Part shown: positions 8,071-15,321 of the stretch, piece by piece
Numbering within the stretch: the first letter of the stretch is position 1
How the letters are laid out: every line of letters starts with the position of its first letter
DNA from: Pseudobdellovibrionaceae bacterium
Lineage (GTDB): Bacteria > Bdellovibrionota > Bdellovibrionia > Bdellovibrionales > UBA1609
Assembly (NCBI GenBank): GCA_023898385.1
Contig: CP060220.1
Span: 930,001 to 994,000 of the forward strand
DNA: 64,000 bases
Direction: 5' to 3'
Made by a program: the position numbers and the translations under genes
The notes under the pieces: generated by a model
Told to the model about the DNA's origin: nothing
The model's input: only the letters and a program-made list of their open reading frames with translations
Database searches by the model: none

Positions 8071-9792
8071 TCAATGCGAATTGGAATTGCCAATACTGTT
8101 TAAAACCACGCGAATAAGCTCTTCAGGCTTAATGGGTTTACTCAAAAAGTCACTGCAACCGGCCTCTAAACAGCGATCCCTGTTTTCTTTTAGAGCATGA
8201 GCTGTAATGGCAATAATTGGCCCATTAAACCCTTTTTCACGAATTCTTTCCGTGGCCCGATATCCATCCAGAACGGGCATCTGAATGTCCATGAGAATCA
8301 CATCAAAGGGCATGGCCTCAGCCATCTTTATAGCCGCCATCCCATCTTCAGCCACACTCACTTGAGCTCCCTCAGCCGCGAGAATTCTTTGGAGAAGATC
8401 CCTACTGTCAACATTATCCTCTACCAGCAGCAACTTCACATCCCTCAACTGAGACACATCGGAAACACCCCTCTCACTTGTACCGTTGTCTTTCCCATCA
8501 CCGTTTACAAATAAACGCGTGGCCACGCACACCTGAAAGTGGCTGCCCCTACTGGGGCTACTTGAGATAAGGGTCACATCACCGCCAAGCACTTGAGCCA
8601 GCCCTCTTGAAAGATAAAGACCCAATCCAGCCCCACCCTCTTTACGGCTGGCGAAATCACCCACTTGAGAAAATGGTGCAAACAATTTTGAGACTTGTTC
8701 CTCATCCATCCCCACGCCCGAATCAATCAGGTCTATACAAACTTGATCACCAAGCGTTTTGACATTGATAGTGACTTTGCCACTTTCAGTAAACTTGATG
8801 GCATTACTTAAAAGGTTGAGCAGAATTTGTCGCATTCGCGTTTTATCGGTGTACAGTACCGCTATGAGATCTGCACCATCTTCTATCGCCACTTGCAGAC
8901 CCTTATCTTTGGCGTTAACTTCAAGCATCTGAACGACCTCGCGAATCAACTCCAACAAATCAAAATGAGAGGGGATCGGCGCCACTTCATTAGCTTCAAT
9001 TTTTGAAACATCAAGAATGCCATCTATGAGATCCATCAGATGGCCTGCATTTCGATGAATGATCTGGGTGGCATTTTGGATTTCACGAGCAGGTAGATCT
9101 CCAGATGAAATAAGCTCTGAGAATCCAACAATGACACCGGCTGGAGTTCGAATCTCGTGACTCATGGTAGCCAAAAAATTGCTCTTCGCCTGATTGGCTC
9201 GCTCCAGATCTCGTTCTTTTTGATGGTTCACTACGTAGAGATAGGTAAGAGCCGCTACAATTGTGGCTGCCGTTGAAAACACTATTGAATGAAAAATAAT
9301 CTTAAGAACTAGTGGCGAGAATTCCACTAAGGGTCCTGTGGAGTTGCCCAGGACATTGATTGAAATGTAAAGTGCAACGGTAATCGCGAGACTTGCCACG
9401 ATGTTTATTCTTTTGCCTGGTTCAAACAGTATGAACGGAAAACAAAGGATGGCTAAAAAATATAAAGCTATACCTGAGGCCTCGCCAATGACTACGGCGT
9501 ATGACGAAACGGCAAGCCATCCCGCAGACAACATCACATACCGAGCTACCGTATAGTACCCCTTGGCGTTCACAAAAAGGACCAACAGGTATCCAAGAAC
9601 CACAAACGTGACAAGTGCACCTAAAACAAAACTGCCTGCCAGACTAAAAATGAATATGTAAGGAGTCGTAATAAGTGCGATGGTAAAGGCCAGCTGATTG
9701 GTGATAACGATTCTTTTGGCCAAATGAGGGCAAACGGATTTCCTTAATCCCAATGAAGAGATGAACGACCACATTTGACGAAAACGTTCCAT
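8071..9792 (-). CDS. hybrid sensor histidine kinase/response regulator
   Basis: Two-component hybrid kinase (573 residues). Five or six hydrophobic segments in residues 30-190 anchor it in the inner membrane, with very short loops, so it probably senses something within or near the membrane. A HisKA domain follows with phospho-acceptor His212 in MSHEIRTP, then HATPase_c with N-box LLNLLSNAIKFT, G1 DSGVGM and G2 GGAGLGL, then a receiver domain with acidic pair ED (about 458-459), Asp502 in LMDIQMP and Lys in LSKPIKP. There is no HPt domain and no partner gene beside it; the output must be a separate phosphotransfer protein or the receiver may act as a phosphate sink. It is monocistronic between the znu spacer and the parA group. 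Confidence 0.92.
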   Translation of the reverse strand: MERFRQMWSFISSLGLRKSVCPHLAKRIVITNQLAFTIALITTPYIFIFSLAGSFVLGALVTFVVLGYLLVLFVNAKGYYTVARYVMLSAGWLAVSSYAVVIGEASGIALYFLAILCFPFILFEPGKRINIVASLAITVALYISINVLGNSTGPLVEFSPLVLKIIFHSIVFSTAATIVAALTYLYVVNHQKERDLERANQAKSNFLATMSHEIRTPAGVIVGFSELISSGDLPAREIQNATQIIHRNAGHLMDLIDGILDVSKIEANEVAPIPSHFDLLELIREVVQMLEVNAKDKGLQVAIEDGADLIAVLYTDKTRMRQILLNLLSNAIKFTESGKVTINVKTLGDQVCIDLIDSGVGMDEEQVSKLFAPFSQVGDFASRKEGGAGLGLYLSRGLAQVLGGDVTLISSSPSRGSHFQVCVATRLFVNGDGKDNGTSERGVSDVSQLRDVKLLLVEDNVDSRDLLQRILAAEGAQVSVAEDGMAAIKMAEAMPFDVILMDIQMPVLDGYRATERIREKGFNGPIIAITAHALKENRDRCLEAGCSDFLSKPIKPEELIRVVLNSIGNSNSH

Positions 9793-9901
9793 GCTTCATA
9801 TCTAACATAGATCAGCTTTCGAATTCGAGCTCATCATATAAAACAGGACTCTAATCTCGATAAGCCTCGACTTTAATGACTCTCGCTAGACCTCTTAGCC
9901 A

Positions 9902-10357
9902 CTAAAAACCCCATTTATTGATCAAAGTGGCCACTAAGGTACCCTCTTCAGCGGCATAGTTACGGCGTGATTCTTCATTAAAGTCGGCCTTGGCTTTAAC
10001 GCCGGGGGCCCGCATCCAATAGGCTCGACCGGCTGAGCACGGGTCCCAGCGCACTGAGCACATATATGAGGCTGATTCTGTCACTGGCAGCATGGCCCCA
10101 TGCACGCTTTCACCCTGACATATAGCAAATTGAATCTGTACTTTTTGTTGGTGCTTTAAGGTTACGCTTCCCACCATCACACTTTCTTCTTTTTGTCGAA
10201 GCTCCAACTCTTCAAATAACCCTTGATCATCCCACACTCGCATGACCACTTCTTCATCAGGGTATGGCATGGCCCCATCCAGCTCCACGCGCATGGTAAT
10301 AGTATCGCCGTGAAACTTCGTAGAATCTACAAAGAGCGGATTGCCTTTTTTTGACAT
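9902..10357 (-). CDS. small protein of unknown function coupled to parA
   Basis: Not recognised. 151 residues from the ATG at 10357, which shares its A with the parA stop codon (TAATG), so it is translated by re-initiation after ParA. An in-frame GTG three codons upstream is less likely. The protein is rich in beta-strand-like segments (VDSTKFHGDTITMRVEL, VQIQFAICQGE) and reads like a small beta-sandwich. Three cysteines (ICQG, MCSV, PCSAG) are scattered through it. It has no signal peptide and no helix-turn-helix, so it is not a ParB. The tight coupling suggests it may be a cargo or regulator of this ParA; that is inference. Confidence 0.7.
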   Translation of the reverse strand: MSKKGNPLFVDSTKFHGDTITMRVELDGAMPYPDEEVVMRVWDDQGLFEELELRQKEESVMVGSVTLKHQQKVQIQFAICQGESVHGAMLPVTESASYMCSVRWDPCSAGRAYWMRAPGVKAKADFNEESRRNYAAEEGTLVATLINKWGF

Positions 10358-11103
10358 TACAACCACAACTCCCTTGAAAGATTCTTGTACGCCTTGGCCG
10401 CCTTGCTTTTGGGCGCATGATCCATCACCGGAAGATGATGATGATGAGCTTCTTCCACCGCAATATTATCTGGAATAAAATCATGAAAAACGCGGAGCCC
10501 GAACAAATTTTCAACCTCTTTGATCACATCTTTTACGATACGGCGATCGCGATAGCGCGTAATGACGATGCCGCGCACGTTCACTTTGTGACCCAGTCCA
10601 GAGCGAATGTTTTTTAAGGTATCTAGGATCAATTCAATCCCCTTCATCGAAAAATACTCTGGGCATATGGGGATAACAATATCTTGAGAGGCCATTAGGG
10701 CATTGACTGTAAGCAATCCTAAACTTGGCGAACAATCTATTATGATGGCGTCATATTCATGCCGAATATTGCTCAAACTGCGCTTTAAAAACTTTTCGCG
10801 ACCAAACTGCGGAGCCAATTGAATGTCGATTCCACTCAGTAGAATTTCAGCGGGGATAACGTCAATGCCGAAAGTCTCTGAAAACTGCACCGCTTCGTTG
10901 GCCGGCACTCGGTTTACAATCACGTCATAAATGGTTTTATCGAAACTTTTATCCCCAAAAATAGCTTTGGTGGCCGATGACTGGGGATCTAGGTCTATCA
11001 ACAAAACCTTTTTACCCATATCAGCCCACGCCGCCGCCACATTCACTGAAGTGGTGGTTTTAGCCACACCGCCTTTTTGATTGATCACAGACACAACACT
11101 CAT
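10357..11103 (-). CDS. ParA/Soj-family ATPase (orphan)
   Basis: A 248-residue Walker-type ATPase. It has the deviant Walker A KGGVAKTTT (residues 10-18, with signature Lys10 and Lys15), switch I LIDLDPQSSAT (Walker A') and Walker B DAIIIDCSPSLGLLT. The family positions plasmids, chromosomes or protein clusters by nucleotide-dependent DNA binding. No parB-like gene or parS-like repeat lies beside it and its partner is a small unrecognised protein, so this may be a cargo-positioning ParA and not the chromosomal Soj. An unusual run of four histidines lies in EEAHHHHLPV near residue 222. GAGGAAA precedes the ATG. It follows the PLA2-like gene on the same strand after 45 bases. Confidence 0.88.
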   Translation of the reverse strand: MSVVSVINQKGGVAKTTTSVNVAAAWADMGKKVLLIDLDPQSSATKAIFGDKSFDKTIYDVIVNRVPANEAVQFSETFGIDVIPAEILLSGIDIQLAPQFGREKFLKRSLSNIRHEYDAIIIDCSPSLGLLTVNALMASQDIVIPICPEYFSMKGIELILDTLKNIRSGLGHKVNVRGIVITRYRDRRIVKDVIKEVENLFGLRVFHDFIPDNIAVEEAHHHHLPVMDHAPKSKAAKAYKNLSRELWL

Positions 11104-11148
11104 AGATGCAATTTCCTCAGTTGTATGGTCTGATGAAAATTATAGGAC

Positions 11149-11787
11149 TCAATGACAACGAGGTGCAAACAAATAACTCAGCACTGCATCTCGCATTTCA
11201 TCAGCACATACTCCCAATTGCTGACCCTCAATGGAGTGACACATATCGTGGTTTAAACACTCCTGCGTGTAACTGTAGGCTGTGTGATCTTCGCCTGATC
11301 CACACCCGCCGCCACATCGCCCTCGACACCGCGTGGCGACATCGCCCACTGGAGCTAAGATCTGAACCAATTTACTGTTTGCAGAATATTGGGCCCACAT
11401 TTCATGGCCAATAGCATCACAAATCATTGTCCAAGATTTGTGGTGCTTGCTTTCCTCGTGACTGGCCACATGAAAATCTGAAAAGTCTAACAACTGGAGG
11501 GGCAACACTTCCCCTTCGGGCACAAATTTAAGTACCACATCCACCAAAGCGTGTTTTGGTCCCGACAGATAGGGCAAGACTTGTTGCAAATAAGCCCTGT
11601 CGTTGTTATCTAAAGACACTCTCTGACCTTGCCGATCTTGAATCTGAATCACCTCTAGGATTTCAGCGTCTTCCGAATAGCGGCCCTGTAAGCATTTGTT
11701 TTTTTGGGGTAAGCAAACTGAAATAAATCCCGCAAAAGCCGGTGTGGCCAACATGAAAAAGGCCACCATGAATGATAAATTTCGCAT
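11149..11787 (-). CDS. secreted phospholipase A2-like protein
   Basis: A 212-residue exported protein with a signal peptide (residues 1-19, cleavage after AFA). The C-terminal ~60 residues hold CRGRCGGGCGSGEDHTAYSY followed by a CLNHDMCH helix. This recalls secreted phospholipase A2: a Gly/Cys-rich calcium loop then a helix with the catalytic His-Asp pair flanked by cysteines (CxxHDxC). There are about ten cysteines in all, suggesting several disulfides. The N-terminal ~130 residues (HALVDVVLKFVPEGEVLP and so on) are not recognised. It may be a lipid-degrading exoenzyme; activity is not proven. It has a strong AGGGGG ribosome site and is divergent from the coiled-coil gene. Confidence 0.62.
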   Translation of the reverse strand: MRNLSFMVAFFMLATPAFAGFISVCLPQKNKCLQGRYSEDAEILEVIQIQDRQGQRVSLDNNDRAYLQQVLPYLSGPKHALVDVVLKFVPEGEVLPLQLLDFSDFHVASHEESKHHKSWTMICDAIGHEMWAQYSANSKLVQILAPVGDVATRCRGRCGGGCGSGEDHTAYSYTQECLNHDMCHSIEGQQLGVCADEMRDAVLSYLFAPRCH

Positions 11788-11865
11788 AAAGCCCCCTCGC
11801 GATTAAGGATCTATTTTTGCCAATCAATCGACTCACTGACAAGAACTTGTTTCATTCTGCCGAAG

Positions 11866-11886
11866 GCCCACATCGCTATTGTGGGC
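11866..11886. repeat. short inverted repeat in the divergent spacer
   Basis: GCCCACA and TGTGGGC pair around a 7-base loop. It lies in the spacer between the PLA2-like gene and the coiled-coil gene. It has no T-tract; function is unknown. Confidence 0.35.
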
Positions 11887-12007
11887 TGCGCCTTGCGAAA
11901 TTGGCACCTTTTCGTCTCCAATAAAAATTTTCTGAAAGTCCGGCCGCAGTGTGCCTTTCGGACACTGGGCGTGATTGAGTGAATTTTATTAGAGCTGACG
12001 TGTTGGC

Positions 12008-12631
12008 ATGGATTTGCAGTTGCTTAGCCCCCATACATCGAATACTTTTGCGAAAGGCTCTATTTTGAAATCTGCTAAAAAGAAAAAACGACCCAATGTA
12101 CCATCCAGGACCAGAGATATGAATGTCACTCACGCTATGCTAGTTGAGGTCAAAGGCGAACTGAGATCTGATATTTTACGCCTCGAGCATAAAACTGAAG
12201 CCCGATTTGACCGGATGGAAGCTCGGTTTAATGACATTGATGCACGATTCAAAACCATCGATGCACGGTTTAATGAAATCGACGCTAGATTCAACAAGAT
12301 CGACGCTAGATTCAACAAGATCGACGCTAGATTTAAAGAGATCGACGCTAGATTTAAAGAGATCGACGCTAGATTCGACAAGGTAGATGCAAGATTCAAA
12401 GAAATCGACGCACGCTTCAATAGAGTCGATGCAAGATTGAATGAGATGGATTCAAAACTGCATGAGATCATGGTCGCTGTACACCGAATTCAACTCATTG
12501 TGGAAGAGCAAAACACCCGTAATAAAATTGCCCTGGACGGATACCATTTTATTTCAGCTCGTCAAGATGACTTCGAATATCGTTACAACGAATGGAAACA
12601 GCAGGTCGAAGCGATAATCACTGCCAGCTAG
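12008..12631 (+). CDS. heptad-repeat coiled-coil protein
   Basis: A 207-residue protein dominated by 13 consecutive seven-residue repeats of the form DARF(N/K)(E/K)I, residues 64-154, predicted to make a long parallel coiled coil. Before it is a basic stretch (KSAKKKKRPN, residues 21-30) and the segment TRDMNVTHAMLVEVKGEL; after it comes LIVEEQNTRNKIALDGYHFISARQDDFEYRY. No signal peptide or membrane segment is seen, so it is probably cytoplasmic. The start is unsure: ATG 12008 has no clear ribosome site, while the in-frame ATG 12119 has AGGA 8 bases upstream but would drop the basic region. The repeat number probably varies by unequal recombination. A good intrinsic terminator follows at 12688. 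Function unknown; a scaffold or filament role is possible. Confidence 0.72.
   Translation: MDLQLLSPHTSNTFAKGSILKSAKKKKRPNVPSRTRDMNVTHAMLVEVKGELRSDILRLEHKTEARFDRMEARFNDIDARFKTIDARFNEIDARFNKIDARFNKIDARFKEIDARFKEIDARFDKVDARFKEIDARFNRVDARLNEMDSKLHEIMVAVHRIQLIVEEQNTRNKIALDGYHFISARQDDFEYRYNEWKQQVEAIITAS
12197..12469 (+). repeat. 21-base coding tandem repeat (13 heptads)
   Basis: Thirteen in-frame 21-base units encode DARFxxI heptads. Neighbouring units in the middle (about 12282-12368) are duplicated exactly in pairs, indicating recent expansion, whereas the outer units have diverged. Confidence 0.85.
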
Positions 12632-12687
12632 CATATAGGTTGTCTATCCCCGTTTTAGTGGAACTCCAAGCCAAAGACGATTCTCTT

Positions 12688-12715
12688 AGAGGTGATTTTA
12701 CTTTCGCCTCTTTTT
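12688..12715 (+). terminator. intrinsic terminator after the coiled-coil gene
   Basis: AGAGGTGA pairs with TCGCCTCT (one G-U pair) around an 8-base loop and runs straight into TTTTT (12711-12715). It lies 57 bases after the stop codon and has the full form of a Rho-independent terminator. Confidence 0.7.
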
Positions 12716-12823
12716 AGAGTGAGTTCGCGGCCACTAGGTTAGATGCGCGCCTCCGTATTCAGAATGGCCGATTGCCAAGACTCATTCAGTGCTTGATATA
12801 AACATCGACGGCTTCAGCGAAAC

Positions 12824-12853
12824 TTGGACTCTGTGACAAGAACTTGGTATATT
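12824..12853 (+). promoter_or_regulatory. sigma70-like promoter for the TlpA-like gene
   Basis: TTGGAC (12824-12829) and TATATT (12848-12853) are separated by 18 bases, and the TTG start codon follows 35 bases after the -10. The spacer contains TGACAAGAACTTG, a 13-base string also found at 11837-11849 in the previous spacer. Confidence 0.45.
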
Positions 12854-12888
12854 AAACTGCAAACAAACGCACACCAGGTGAATCCGAT

Positions 12889-13419
12889 TTGCTGTGGCTT
12901 AAAAAAAACGCCGTTAATTTAATCCTGGCACTTGTCTTTGCCTACATATTATCACAGCGGACTCCTGGCTGGATGGCTTCATTTGATGCTGAAGGAGAAC
13001 CTGCGCCTTCTTTTTCTGTTCTCGCGCTGGATGGTCAGCGCACCACTTTACCTTTGGCCACAGAGACACCGCAGATTCTGATTTTTTGGGCCACGTGGTG
13101 TGGACCTTGCAAAATTGAACTTAGCCGTTACAACGACGCCATCGCTGAAGGAACACTTCCTGCCCATCAAATTCTAGCTGTGAGTGTGGGCGAACCGTTA
13201 GACACAATCAAACAATACCTTGAATCGCACCCCTACAAATTTTCTGTCTTTGCAGACCCCGAAGCCGCTTCAGCAAGACTTTACCCCGTTTCGGCCACTC
13301 CCACCGTTGTTCACGTCACATCTGATAAAAAAATAGATTGGATCGGCACAGGAGTCAGCCCCTTAGGTCTATGGAGAGCGAGACGGTTTCTCCAAAAGGT
13401 ATCGGATTACTTTTGGTAG
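12889..13419 (+). CDS. membrane-anchored thioredoxin-fold protein, TlpA/ResA type
   Basis: A 176-residue thiol-disulfide oxidoreductase. A single N-terminal membrane segment (about residues 8-22) places the thioredoxin domain in the periplasm. The redox site WCGPC is at residues 70-74, preceded by the usual ILIFWAT strand, and the cis-proline loop SATPTVV follows. TlpA/ResA proteins reduce apo-cytochrome c or other periplasmic disulfides. It uses a TTG start with AGGTG 9 bases upstream. Oddity: the last 9-10 codons and the TAG stop are supplied by the left arm of a 90-base palindrome (13391-13480), so the original C-terminus has probably been replaced by the inserted element; the fold itself is complete. 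Confidence 0.82.
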   Translation: MLWLKKNAVNLILALVFAYILSQRTPGWMASFDAEGEPAPSFSVLALDGQRTTLPLATETPQILIFWATWCGPCKIELSRYNDAIAEGTLPAHQILAVSVGEPLDTIKQYLESHPYKFSVFADPEAASARLYPVSATPTVVHVTSDKKIDWIGTGVSPLGLWRARRFLQKVSDYFW

Positions 13420-13480
13420 CAATCGTGCGTCACCAAAGTGACGCGCCATTGCTACCAAAAGTAATCCGATACCTTTTGGA
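13391..13480. repeat. 90-base palindromic element, copy 1
   Basis: Arms of 43 bases pair with two mismatches around a CAAA loop. The left arm begins TCCAAAAGGTATCGGATTAC and the right arm ends with its complement. It begins inside the TlpA-like coding region, providing the stop codon, and ends 2 bases before the stop of the convergent lipoprotein gene. It is the same family as the copy at 15174-15261, with the loop in the opposite orientation (CAAA against TTTG). It could act as a bidirectional terminator but has the look of a small mobile palindrome. Confidence 0.85.
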
Positions 13481-13482
13481 GT

Positions 13483-15159
13483 TCATTGCACCTCAATGGA
13501 ACCCATATCGCAATATCCATTGGCCGGCCTTGGCTGACCCCTTTGATCCTCAGTGACAATACATGAACCCTGCGGAATCACGTCTTTGGCGGCGCTACCC
13601 GCATCAAGCATTAGATTTTTAGTTGGCCCGCCATTGAAGTCGGCTGTCCCCGTTGAAAAACCCGCAGACACGGCATTTGCTAGATCACCTGTGCCACTTA
13701 GTCCGCAGGTGTTGCCACCGACTTCCATGTTATACCCTTGAGACACGAATGCGCTGGTCGTAAGTTGACAGCCCGTGAGGGTGTTCATAATCACACCAAA
13801 ACCTTTTACATCTGCGCTTGTGGCCGATATAGCCGCAGTTGTCGAGCTCTTAAATGTGACATGCTGCAAATTTAAACCAAGACTTGAGTGTTGAGTTGGC
13901 GAAAATACATCTATTACACTTGTCCCCCCTGAAGTATGGGCATCAAATGTTGAATTGATGATGTAAAAATCTTTCGGCATGGCCGAAGTAAAATAGTACC
14001 GAATCGCCGCCCCAGTACTATTAAACGTACTCTCATTCTCACTAAAATATGAGTCTTCTATTGTAACACTTGAGAACCCCGAATATATGGCGCCTGCATA
14101 GTAGGCGCTGTTTCCCACAAATGACGTCCCCCTAATAATATTTTCGCCCATACTGCCAAGCTCATAAATCAAGGCTCCGCCATAAAATCCTGTTGCTGAA
14201 TTATTAATAAATTCGGAGTTCAAAATGGATGAACTATTGTTAGCTCCAAGGTTTAAATAAATAGCTCCTGCGCCGCCATCGGCCACATTGGATTCAAACG
14301 CGCAACCATCCACAAAAACATGACTGGCCTGCGCATTGATGGCACCCCCTTTTGCCCCTGAATTTGTCAGTTGATTATTAAAAAATCGACACGACTGAAG
14401 TTGAAGCGTATTAGGCAAACCCACTATGAAAATAGCTCCACCCCTCCCCGAATCGGTGGATCTCCCATTTCGAAACTCTATGTCCTTTATTTTCAATGTT
14501 CCATGTCGACCCATATCGCTGTAGTACAAGATTCGATCGGTACTGTTACCATCGAGAATCGTTGAGCCAACGCCGTCGCCCTTTAACTCAAAACTTGTCG
14601 TGGCCGTAATAACGCCTGAGCTTAGCACATAGGTATTTGATGGCGCATGAATGAACGAGAAAATATTAGGCTCAGCACTGGCCTGTTGAAAGGCCGCTCG
14701 CAGACTGCAGTCCCCTAAACCATCCAAACACTCACCATCGGCCGTCGACAAGTCATCTGTATCGTTTACCGTGTCTAAGACAAAATTTTGAGCAATACCA
14801 AGGTCAAAGTCTACGCTAGCTGACCCGAAAGCATTGGAGGCTGTGAGTGTATAAGCTTGAACTTCAGAAATTTCTCCTGGATTGCCGCTAATCACGCCCG
14901 TATGTGAGTCCACACTTAAACCTGAAGGCAAGGCAGGTGAAACCGAAAACTCAATCTCATCACCCACAACGGCAGGTGATGCCAGCACCATTCCCACATT
15001 TTTCGGGTACCACGCCTCTGTCACAGAAAATGTCAGCGCCGACGGGGGCGCTCCCGCTGGAAGTTCACCAATTGAATCACTCGCAATACGGCCACGAATA
15101 CGATTGTCCGCCAACTGACAACTCGCGCCGAAAATAAAAAACAAAAGCAAAATGCGCAT
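13483..15159 (-). CDS. lipoprotein with Ig-like and right-handed beta-helix (CSLREAI-type) domains
   Basis: A 558-residue surface-type lipoprotein. The start is the ATG at 15159 with GAGGGG upstream; the frame stays open to 15291 only because it runs through the palindrome. A signal peptide ends at a lipobox-like FGASC, then Cys-QLADNRIRG. A putative Ig domain (He_PIG type, with LPSGLSVDSHTGVISGNP) covers about residues 40-125. CSLRAAF follows (the CSLREAI-like motif that opens many parallel beta-helices), then a long beta-helix, and a C-terminal D.RGQPRP...CDMGSIE segment seen in choice-of-anchor Q proteins. It is probably an adhesin or surface carbohydrate-binding protein. Palindromic elements lie immediately at both ends. 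The SCQLADN start is shared with the lipoprotein at 23841-25454. Confidence 0.78.
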   Translation of the reverse strand: MRILLLFFIFGASCQLADNRIRGRIASDSIGELPAGAPPSALTFSVTEAWYPKNVGMVLASPAVVGDEIEFSVSPALPSGLSVDSHTGVISGNPGEISEVQAYTLTASNAFGSASVDFDLGIAQNFVLDTVNDTDDLSTADGECLDGLGDCSLRAAFQQASAEPNIFSFIHAPSNTYVLSSGVITATTSFELKGDGVGSTILDGNSTDRILYYSDMGRHGTLKIKDIEFRNGRSTDSGRGGAIFIVGLPNTLQLQSCRFFNNQLTNSGAKGGAINAQASHVFVDGCAFESNVADGGAGAIYLNLGANNSSSILNSEFINNSATGFYGGALIYELGSMGENIIRGTSFVGNSAYYAGAIYSGFSSVTIEDSYFSENESTFNSTGAAIRYYFTSAMPKDFYIINSTFDAHTSGGTSVIDVFSPTQHSSLGLNLQHVTFKSSTTAAISATSADVKGFGVIMNTLTGCQLTTSAFVSQGYNMEVGGNTCGLSGTGDLANAVSAGFSTGTADFNGGPTKNLMLDAGSAAKDVIPQGSCIVTEDQRGQPRPANGYCDMGSIEVQ

Positions 15160-15173
15160 AAACCCCTCTATCT

Positions 15174-15261
15174 CCAAAAGGTATCGGATTACTTTTGGTA
15201 GCAATGGTGCGTCACTTTGGTGACGCACCATTGCTACCAAAAGTAATCCGATACCTTTTGG
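15174..15261. repeat. 88-base perfect palindromic element, copy 2
   Basis: Two 42-base arms pair perfectly around a TTTG loop; the outer ends are CCAAAAGGTA and TACCTTTTGG and the apex is GTGCGTCAC-TTTG-GTGACGCAC. It lies 14 bases upstream of the beta-helix lipoprotein start and 60 bases upstream of the symporter start, so it sits in their shared divergent promoter region. The perfect arms, against two mismatches in copy 1, suggest it is younger or better maintained. Confidence 0.88.
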
Positions 15262-15321
15262 GTACCTTTTAACTTCACCAAATGAGAACATTGTTTTGAA
15301 TCAAAGTTAAGGTGATTTTCA

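Noticed and set aside
12197..12469. Regular 21-base repeats considered as a CRISPR-like array
   Set aside because: They are in-frame coding heptads without unique spacers; no cas genes nearby.
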